Source: Candidatus Solincola tengchongensis
GTDB taxonomy: Bacteria; Actinomycetota; Geothermincolia; Geothermincolales; RBG-13-55-18
DNA length: 14,994 nucleotides
Assembly (NCBI GenBank): GCA_015711895.1
Contig: MU158610.1
Span: forward strand, 1,484 to 16,477
Reading direction: 5' to 3'
This document shows positions 6,336 through 11,810 of this stretch, in pieces. Under the pieces are notes generated by a model, which ran no database searches, was not told the origin of the DNA, and saw nothing but the letters and a program-made list of their open reading frames with translations. Made by a program: the position numbers and the translations under genes. Position 1 is the first letter of the stretch; each line of letters begins with the position of its first letter.

Positions 6336-6413
6336 GCCTGGAGGTAAAGCAAAGCCGTCTTTGTCCCTCACCAGGCGCGGGCGACACGGCGGGTATAAGA
6401 ATCCCTCCCTCCC

Positions 6414-7877
6414 TCACTCCCAGCGGGCGGAGCGGCAGGCCACTCCCAAAAGGCGCGCATCCCCGGCGATTCCCACTTCCGAAGGACGGAAGTAGCCTCT
6501 CCGTACCCTCAGATAGATGCTCACGAACCTGCCCCTCTCAAGGCTGGGCAAGGCAAATAGGAAGGTGTGCCAGCCGTGGCGCTCTATCCTCGCCTCCCCA
6601 GCCTTTTTCCCGCCGACGCTTACTTCCACATCCACGGGCCGGGACCAGGGGGAAGGGTGGAAGGTGGCCAGCTCGAGAACCAGCGCCCCGGCCCCCCGGG
6701 GCGATGGCATGAGCAGCCGGGAGCGCGGGCCCGACCAGCGGAAAGGCGCTTCCTCCCCCGCGGGAAGCTCGGGAGGGTACCATCCCGGTCCCCAGTGGGC
6801 GGGGTTTTCGACCCGCGCCTCCCCCTCCAGCCCCCTCCCGGACAGCCGGGCCTTGAGGTAGGCGGATTTTCGCTCCGGGAGCGGGAGCATGGGCCGGCCC
6901 GCCGCCCGGGCCCTGGCCTCCCGGCGTACGGCCTGCAGCGGGGAGAGGGCGAGAAGTATCCCGTAACGCGCCATTCCCGGTAAAAGACCGGGGATGCTCC
7001 CTGACCGGGTTCCATCCTTTACCGCCTTGAATGCCAGCGAGGCCACCAGTCCCTGCGCAGCCCTGATCTCCGTGAGGCGGAAACCCGCCCGACGCAGGAA
7101 GCGAACCCATGCCCAGAGCGGGTAGGCCCCCTCGTGGGCGCCCTTCCTCTCCTCCTCCGGAGCCTCCCGCCAGGGCACGTAAAGGGGTTCGTTGGCCGCT
7201 AGGAGCAAGCCACCGGGTTTCAGCACCCTCCTCGCCTCGGCCAGAAGGGCGGTGAGGTCCGGTGAATGGTGCAAGGTGGCCGTGGCCGCCACCACGTCGA
7301 AGGACCCGTCCCGGAAGGGAAGGCGGTGCATGTCGCACAGCACCCGGTGGATGCGGAGCCCTTCCTCCTCCTCGAAGAACCGGCCGCAACCCAGGCCCAT
7401 GACCTCGTCCTCGAGGATGTCCACGGCCACCACCTCCGCCCCCAGACGCGCGAAGTGCGCGGAATACCAGCACCTTCCGGCGCCCAGCTCCAGCACCCGG
7501 AGGCCCCGGAAATCGAACCCCTCGCAGATGCCGAAGGCCTCCCGGCCGTGCCGCCTCCAGGTATCCAAGTCCGCGGAGGGGAGGGAACGGCCCTCCAGCA
7601 TGGGCAGGGCCAGTATGGTGCGGCGGTGCTCTTCCCACCCTTCCGGCGTGGAGGAATCGCCCGGCTGGAAGGCCCGGAAGGCCTCCCGCTCCCTCACCAA
7701 CTCCGGCGGCGGGTCCACCAGGAAATCGGCGATGCCCTTGCTCACCTGGTAGGTCTTTCCACAGGAAGCACAGGCGATCGTGGTCTTCTCCAAGGCTTCG
7801 GCAGTCTGCTTTGAAGCCGTGAGCCCGTCTGCGCCGCAGACCAGGCACCGCATCGCCGCCAACAACCTCTCGTCCAT
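6414..7877 (-). CDS. Zinc-ribbon / class I SAM-dependent methyltransferase / C-terminal beta-rich domain fusion
   Basis: A 487-residue, apparently cytoplasmic protein with three parts. Residues 1-55 form a Trm112-like zinc ribbon with CxxC at 11/14 and 36/39, then GIADFLVD. Residues about 120-260 form a class I methyltransferase: motif I VLELGAGRCWYS (G132, G134), an acidic strand end VVAVDI, SFDVVAATATLHH as motif IV, and RRVLKPGGLLLAANEP. The C-terminal part, from about residue 360, is beta-rich (HWGPGWYPPE, FRWSGPRSRLLMP, LELATFHP, VDVEVSVGGKKAG). It resembles the GWYxxE/RW beta-sandwich found beside glycan-modifying enzymes; that resemblance is from memory. The methylated substrate is unknown. 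The gene follows the DUF35 gene after 36 bp, so it is probably in the same operon although its function looks unrelated. The ribosome binding site before the ATG at 7877 is weak; ATG at 7853 is an alternative. Confidence 0.85.
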   Translation of the reverse strand: MDERLLAAMRCLVCGADGLTASKQTAEALEKTTIACASCGKTYQVSKGIADFLVDPPPELVREREAFRAFQPGDSSTPEGWEEHRRTILALPMLEGRSLPSADLDTWRRHGREAFGICEGFDFRGLRVLELGAGRCWYSAHFARLGAEVVAVDILEDEVMGLGCGRFFEEEEGLRIHRVLCDMHRLPFRDGSFDVVAATATLHHSPDLTALLAEARRVLKPGGLLLAANEPLYVPWREAPEEERKGAHEGAYPLWAWVRFLRRAGFRLTEIRAAQGLVASLAFKAVKDGTRSGSIPGLLPGMARYGILLALSPLQAVRREARARAAGRPMLPLPERKSAYLKARLSGRGLEGEARVENPAHWGPGWYPPELPAGEEAPFRWSGPRSRLLMPSPRGAGALVLELATFHPSPWSRPVDVEVSVGGKKAGEARIERHGWHTFLFALPSLERGRFVSIYLRVRRGYFRPSEVGIAGDARLLGVACRSARWE

Positions 7878-7913
7878 CTCTCCGCCGCCGCGCCGCCCGA
7901 CCCTCTCCGGGCT

Positions 7914-8441
7914 TCAGGCCGGCTCGAACCACATGAGGAGCATGGGATGGGACACCGGCTCCGTGGCGTAGGCCACTTTCACGGGCATGCCCACCTTGAT
8001 GTCCTCCACCCTCCCGAAGTTGCGCAGCTGGTGGGTGAAGAGGGTGTCCGCGCCGTCCATCTTCACCAGGGCGAGCACGTAGGGGGTCTCCACCTTCATG
8101 AAGGCGGGGACGAAGTAGGAGACCGAGAAGCTGGACAGCACCCCGGTTCCCGGAAGCTCCTTCCACCTGGTGATGGTCAGGCAGTCGGCGCACAGCGGTC
8201 GGGGTATACCCCACACCTTCCCGCACTTGGGGCACTCGGTGGTGAAGAACCTCTTGTTGGCCAGCTCTATGAAAAACTTGGAATATTTTCCCAGAATATG
8301 CCGGTAGGTGAACTCCATCTTCCACTCTATGCGCATGATCTGGCGGAAGTCCTTCCAAGGGTCCCCCTCCGGGTGGTCGAACGGCATGGGGTCCTCGGCG
8401 GTGAATATCTCGAGCAGGTTGGAAATGAGTTCCGTACCCAT
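7914..8441 (-). CDS. DUF35 family zinc-ribbon/OB-fold protein, partner of the thiolase-like protein
   Basis: A 175-residue protein. A rubredoxin-like zinc ribbon uses Cys70, Cys73, Cys84 and Cys87 (CPKCGKVWGIPRPLCADC) and is followed by an OB-fold (GTGVLSSFSVSYF, TPYVLALVKMDG, VGMPVKVAY). Such proteins form stable complexes with SCP2-type thiolases and aldolases and bind the CoA part of the substrate. Known examples are the archaeal acetoacetyl-CoA thiolase/HMG-CoA synthase complex, BbsA of benzylsuccinate degradation and the ChsH2 domain that partners Ltp2. The start overlaps the 3' end of the thiolase-like gene's ribosome-binding region: AAAGGAGG lies within that gene and the ATG follows its TAG stop after one base, so translation is probably coupled. 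The N-terminal 65 residues before the ribbon are longer than in most family members. Confidence 0.93.
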   Translation of the reverse strand: MGTELISNLLEIFTAEDPMPFDHPEGDPWKDFRQIMRIEWKMEFTYRHILGKYSKFFIELANKRFFTTECPKCGKVWGIPRPLCADCLTITRWKELPGTGVLSSFSVSYFVPAFMKVETPYVLALVKMDGADTLFTHQLRNFGRVEDIKVGMPVKVAYATEPVSHPMLLMWFEPA

Positions 8442-8442
8442 C

Positions 8443-9666
8443 CTAATCCCTCCTTTCGAAGATGTTGACCACGCAGAAGGTGCCCGTACCTCCGTGGCTG
8501 TCCATCCCGCCCCGCTTGGCGTTGAGCTCCACCTGCCGCTTGGGGTGAGCCTCCTGGCGCAGCTGGCGCAGGATCTCCACTCCCTGGGCGATACCCGTGG
8601 CCCCCACCGGATGACCGAACCCTATCAGTCCTCCGGAGGTGTTGGTGGGGAGCTCGCCGCCCAGGTCGAAGACGCCCTTCTCCATGAGCTTCCCGCTCTC
8701 ACCCTCCTTGCAGAAGCCTAGGTCCTCATAACTCACCAGCTCCACGCCCGAATATGCGTCGTGGACCTCGAAGCAGTCGAAGTCCTCGAGGGGATTCTTC
8801 ACCCCGGCCATCTTATAGGCCTGCTCCGCGGCCATCCGCTTGCCCCGGAAGTGGGTGATGCCGGGATAGGGATGCGGGCGGTCGGCCATCCTCATGAAGT
8901 CAGTCCCGCACCCCGTGCCGGTCATCTCGATGGTGGGCTTCCTCTCCCAGGTGCGGCAGTGCTTCTTGGCCCATTCCTCGGTGGCGAAGATGAGGCACGC
9001 CGCGCCGTCGGAGAGCAGGCAGTTGTCCAGGAGCTTGTAGGGGTAGGTGATCATGCGCGAGTTCATCACGTCCTCGACGGTTATGTCCATGGGATAATGG
9101 GCCTTGGGGTTGTACATGGCGTTGCGGTGGTTCTTCACGCTGACCAGGGCGAACTGCTCCTCCTTGGTCCCGTACTTCTCCATGTGGGCCACCATCATCA
9201 TGGCGTAATAGGCGATGTAGAAGCCGGCCACCTGGACCTCCCAGTCGGTGTCCGAGGCCAGGGCGATGAACTGCTGGGCCACGTCTGAGGGCACGTGCCT
9301 TCCCATGTTCTCCGCCCCGAAGACGATCATGGAGTCGCAGAGCCCGGACATTATATAGGCATAGGCGTTGCGGATGGCCAGACCCCCCGTGGCTCCCCCG
9401 CCCTCCACGCGAACGTTGGGCTTGGGACACATGCCGATGTTGTCGTGGAAGATGGCGCCGGCCTTCAATTGCTTGTCGAAATGGTCGCTGAAATAGCTGG
9501 TGGTGCTGTGCTCGATGTCCTGGATGTCCACGCCGGCGTCCTCCAAGGCTTCCAGGACGGCCTCGTTGACCCAGTCCCTCATGTTGCCGTCCACCCGCTC
9601 CGCCGCGAACTTGGATATCCCTCCTCCCAGGACGAAAACCCTTCTCTTCTTGTTCAACACCTCCAT
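8443..9666 (-). CDS. SCP2-type thiolase-like protein lacking the nucleophilic cysteine
   Basis: A 407-residue protein of the thiolase fold, SCP2/lipid-transfer subgroup. Retained features: VHDAYSGVELVSYEDLG, with His302-Asp303 replacing the NEAF box as usual in this subgroup; GFGHPVGATG with His352; and a C-terminal GGTGTFCVVNIF. In the nucleophile loop, where relatives have VEAACASGG, this protein reads VEGGGATGG, so Gly91 occupies the Cys position. A classical thiolase mechanism through an acyl-Cys intermediate is therefore unlikely. With its adjacent DUF35 partner it may be a retro-aldolase like Ltp2 of steroid side-chain breakdown, or another CoA-ester C-C lyase. The start is ATG 9666, preceded by GGAGGGAGGT; an in-frame TTG at 9687 lies upstream of that ribosome binding site. 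Confidence 0.92.
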   Translation of the reverse strand: MEVLNKKRRVFVLGGGISKFAAERVDGNMRDWVNEAVLEALEDAGVDIQDIEHSTTSYFSDHFDKQLKAGAIFHDNIGMCPKPNVRVEGGGATGGLAIRNAYAYIMSGLCDSMIVFGAENMGRHVPSDVAQQFIALASDTDWEVQVAGFYIAYYAMMMVAHMEKYGTKEEQFALVSVKNHRNAMYNPKAHYPMDITVEDVMNSRMITYPYKLLDNCLLSDGAACLIFATEEWAKKHCRTWERKPTIEMTGTGCGTDFMRMADRPHPYPGITHFRGKRMAAEQAYKMAGVKNPLEDFDCFEVHDAYSGVELVSYEDLGFCKEGESGKLMEKGVFDLGGELPTNTSGGLIGFGHPVGATGIAQGVEILRQLRQEAHPKRQVELNAKRGGMDSHGGTGTFCVVNIFERRD

Positions 9667-9749
9667 ATCCGTACCTCCCTCCTTCAAGATCTACCTTCGG
9701 CGAACGGAATCCGACCCACGGCGGATCCATGCGCGTATGAATGCGTGAA

Positions 9750-9770
9750 GATCAGGACCGGATCACCTCC
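9750..9770 (-). promoter_or_regulatory. Near-palindrome and extreme Shine-Dalgarno-like sequence upstream of the thiolase-like gene
   Basis: GATCAGGACCGGATC (9750-9764) is a 15-bp palindrome with one mismatched pair. It overlaps GGATCACCTCC (9760-9770), which on the minus strand reads GGAGGTGATCC, an 11-base perfect complement of the 3' end of 16S rRNA. No ATG, GTG or TTG follows at a usable distance. Only a three-codon frame, ATG GGG AGG TGA, overlaps it. It sits 84-104 bp upstream of the thiolase-like start. Confidence 0.35.
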
Positions 9771-9805
9771 CCATGTCTCTACCCTGCTTCTTGGAAACTG
9801 CCCTG

Positions 9806-10297
9806 TTACCGCATGTGGGGCCGGGCGAACTCGAAGTAGGCCTGTGCCGTGAGGCGCAGTTTCTCCTCGTTCTCCTCCGGAAGCTCCTTGGTCACCTTGG
9901 CCGGAACCCCCATGACCATGGAGCGAGGGGGTATCTGCATTCCCTGCGGGATGACCGCTCCCGCGGCCACCACGCTTCCGTGGCCCACCACGGCGCCGTC
10001 CAGGATCACGGCGTTCATGCCTATGACGCAGTTGTCCTCCACGGTGGCCCCATGGAGTATGGCCCCGTGCCCGCAGGTCACGTAGTTCCCCACCGTCACC
10101 GGGCCGTGCAGCACGCAGCAGTCCTGTATGCTGGTATATTCTCCCACCACGATCTCCCCGCGATCGGCGCGCAGCACGGCGTTGTACCAGATGCTGGCAT
10201 GAGAACCCACCTTCACGTCCCCGATGAGCCGGGCCCCCTCGGCCAGGAAGGCGTCGGGAGAAACCCGTGGAGACTTGTCACCGTAGGGCACGAGCAT
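9806..10297 (-). CDS. Gamma-carbonic anhydrase-like left-handed beta-helix protein
   Basis: A 163-residue hexapeptide-repeat protein, the usual length for the YrdA/PaaY/CamH group. Repeats run from about residue 12 to 120 (ARLIGDVKVGSHASIWYNAVLRAD, VTVGNYVTCGHGAIL), followed by a C-terminal helix (LPEENEEKLRLTAQAYFEFA). The three metal ligands of gamma-carbonic anhydrases are His64, His77 and His82 (VLHG, GHGAILHG), with Arg43, Asp45 and Gln58 also conserved. The loop between His64 and His77 is shorter than in most relatives. Carbonic anhydrase activity is plausible, but many relatives are inactive on CO2 or act as CoA thioesterases (PaaY), which would suit this neighbourhood. ATG 10297 follows GGGAGGT; upstream in-frame codons lie at or before the promoter. 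It may be cotranscribed with the thiolase-like gene 139 bp downstream. Confidence 0.92.
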   Translation of the reverse strand: MLVPYGDKSPRVSPDAFLAEGARLIGDVKVGSHASIWYNAVLRADRGEIVVGEYTSIQDCCVLHGPVTVGNYVTCGHGAILHGATVEDNCVIGMNAVILDGAVVGHGSVVAAGAVIPQGMQIPPRSMVMGVPAKVTKELPEENEEKLRLTAQAYFEFARPHMR

Positions 10298-10399
10298 CGG
10301 GTCTACCTCCCTTTCATCCGCATGAGCCCCGCCTCCGCGCGTGCCGCGGGCGGTCCGCCAGCGGCAACGCGCCATCTTCCGGCCGGAAAACGACAAGTA

Positions 10400-10429
10400 A
10401 TTATAACATCCGCCCGACCGCCGTTTAAA
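10400..10429 (-). promoter_or_regulatory. Putative promoter of the gamma-carbonic-anhydrase-like gene
   Basis: On the minus strand a perfect TATAAT (10400-10405) is 18 bp downstream of TTTAAA (10424-10429, 4 of 6 with TTGACA). Predicted transcription starts near 10393, about 95 bases before the ATG. This is one of the clearest sigma70-type promoters in the window and may also serve the thiolase-like/DUF35/methyltransferase genes. Confidence 0.6.
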
Positions 10430-10466
10430 CGCTTGCTCCGCCGCCTCTCATCCCCTTCCCCTCTTC

Positions 10467-10502
10467 CGCCGTGTCTCCGTGAAACCTACGGCGTTACTTT
10501 TT
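10467..10502 (+). terminator. Terminator-like hairpin with T-tract on the plus strand
   Basis: CGCCGT (10467-10472) pairs with ACGGCG (10488-10493), and the inner CCGT/ACGG pairing offers a tighter alternative. A TTACTTTTT tract follows. No plus-strand gene lies upstream, so it would only act on an antisense or cryptic transcript. It may be chance. Confidence 0.25.
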
Positions 10503-10917
10503 CGAGGAACGAAAGATCGCCCTTGGCAGGGAGGGATACCCGACGCGGCGACGAACCGTCACGAACCGCCATGACGACCCGTGGTCCGCCCCGGGACTCC
10601 CCCCACGCTTGTCCTTTCTCAAAACGCGCTTCGGCCCGCTTCCGTGATGCCCCGGAGTCCCGCGAAACCCGAAGAACGAGGAAACGAAGTCCTCCCATCG
10701 GCCCGACAATGGCCGGAGAAAGAGGCAACGCCACGGAGCCCAGGAGACCAGTCCCGTCAGGAGAGCCCCGACGCCTCCGCGCCCCGGCATTTCTCAAGTG
10801 AGCCGGTTGCCTAGTCGATAACATGGAGCGGAATCGGCGGATGGACCTTGCGATGCAAACGGCGGAGATGGGACGGGCGCTCGATGGCGCCCCCTTCTGG
10901 CCACTGAAGGAGGAAGA

Positions 10918-11655
10918 TTGACGGAGAAAAGGTATTACTGCCCCCAGTGCCTTTCCTACGGGGAAGCGGGCGCCGAGTTCTGCACCTCCTGCGGCGCCAA
11001 GCTGGTCCCTCTCATGCGCATCGTCATCATGCCCTTCGTGGAGAGCGGCCAGGAGCCCGAGGACCTCGGGGAATACGGAGAGCTGGTCTCAAGGGACGGC
11101 GAGCTCTCCCCGGCCATGGCCATAGGGTGCCAGCTCTACATGCAGAGCGACCTGGAAAGATCGCGGCTCATGGCCAGCCAGAAGGAGTTCTACTTCCGGG
11201 AGGCGGAACGCATGCTCCCCCGGCTGGTGAAGAGCTACCTGGAGCCCATGGTCTTCTACGAAGTGCCGGATCCGGACGAGGTGGAGCGGATAGCCGATGA
11301 GGCGGCGGACGTGCCCACCGAGCTCTTCGTCATCATCCAGAACCGCTACGACCCGGAATACCTCTTCCTGCCGGAGATAGATTACTTCTTCTTCCGCTAC
11401 CCCCGTCTGCACACTTCGGGCACCGGTCCGGACAGCGGGTTCGGCTTCGTGCGCCTGAGCGCCTTCCTGCTGGACAACCGCGAGAACCGCATCGTCAGCA
11501 GGGGTTCGGGGTCGGGATTGGAGCTCTACCGGCCTCCGGAGGCGGTGCTCGACGAGAACTTCAACGTGTCCCTCGAGGAGCAGATGGAGGTCATGCGGCT
11601 GGCCGCCTCACGGGCGGTGGAATCCCTGCTGCAGACCATGAAGATGATAAAGTGA
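10918..11655 (+). CDS. Zinc-ribbon protein of unknown function
   Basis: A 245-residue protein starting at TTG, with AAGGAGG four to six bases upstream. The N-terminus YYCPQCLSYGEAGAEFCTSCGAKL is a double-CxxC zinc ribbon (Cys8, Cys11, Cys22, Cys25), as in DZR/zinc-ribbon adaptor proteins. After it comes a mixed domain I do not recognise: a hydrophobic strand (LMRIVIMPFVESG), an acidic helical region (AERMLPRLVKSYLEP), an aromatic patch (EYLFLPEIDYFFFRYPRL), a strand GFGFVRLSAFLLDN, and a C-terminal helix ending MKMIK. There is no signal peptide or transmembrane segment, so it should be cytoplasmic. It stands alone, convergent with the pcrA gene and divergent from the carbonic-anhydrase-like gene. 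No function is assigned. Confidence 0.85.
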   Translation: MTEKRYYCPQCLSYGEAGAEFCTSCGAKLVPLMRIVIMPFVESGQEPEDLGEYGELVSRDGELSPAMAIGCQLYMQSDLERSRLMASQKEFYFREAERMLPRLVKSYLEPMVFYEVPDPDEVERIADEAADVPTELFVIIQNRYDPEYLFLPEIDYFFFRYPRLHTSGTGPDSGFGFVRLSAFLLDNRENRIVSRGSGSGLELYRPPEAVLDENFNVSLEEQMEVMRLAASRAVESLLQTMKMIK

Positions 11656-11810
11656 ACGTCACTCCTCAACCCCGCCGTACACGTATGCGTTCAGCGGGCC
11701 CGGCAACGATTAAACCCCGCGGGCGGCCCACGAGCTTCGGCCCCCGATGCATAGTGGGTGCATAGGAAGCGGCTTAGAAGACCCGCGTCTTTATGCGACC
11801 ACCCCGAGCC

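Larger units (their letters stand above)
5785..6413. other. Intergenic region of about 630 bp: leader, promoter, repeats, no gene seen
   Basis: The right boundary is the stop codon of the methyltransferase fusion gene. The part near 5785-5940 is the promoter and leader of the dehydrogenase cassette. The rest holds a plus-strand promoter-like pair (6182-6210), a GACCGGTC site (6159-6166), a GGCGC-CAA-GCGCC hairpin near 6282-6294, and two copies of a TTTCCGTCC...AGGCCTCC element 74 bp apart (6240 and 6314). Open frames of up to 128 codons on the minus strand here have no ribosome binding site and no recognisable protein character. Confidence 0.5.
10298..10917. other. Intergenic region between divergent genes
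   Basis: This separates the leftward gamma-carbonic-anhydrase-like gene from the rightward zinc-ribbon gene. The left part carries the TATAAT promoter (10400-10429) and about 95 bases of leader. A plus-strand terminator-like hairpin lies at 10467-10502. The remaining 400 bp up to the TTG start at 10918 contain no coding signal I trust. GATAAC near 10819 is a possible but weak -10 box for the rightward gene. Confidence 0.5.

Noticed and set aside
6538..8358. Minus-strand open frame of about 600 codons in a different frame across the methyltransferase and DUF35 genes
   Set aside because: It overlaps two genes with recognisable domains in another frame and translates to a Gly/Arg/Pro-rich sequence.
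9667..9687. Seven-codon extension of the thiolase-like gene starting at TTG 9687
   Set aside because: The extension is itself the ribosome binding site GGAGGGAGGT of the ATG at 9666.
9760..9770. 16S rRNA 3' end fragment
   Set aside because: Only GGATCACCTCC matches; the flanks do not resemble 16S rRNA, so it is not an rRNA gene.
10298..10396. 33-codon N-terminal extension of the carbonic-anhydrase-like protein
   Set aside because: It begins at the predicted transcription start and has no similarity to the family. The ATG at 10297 has a good ribosome binding site.
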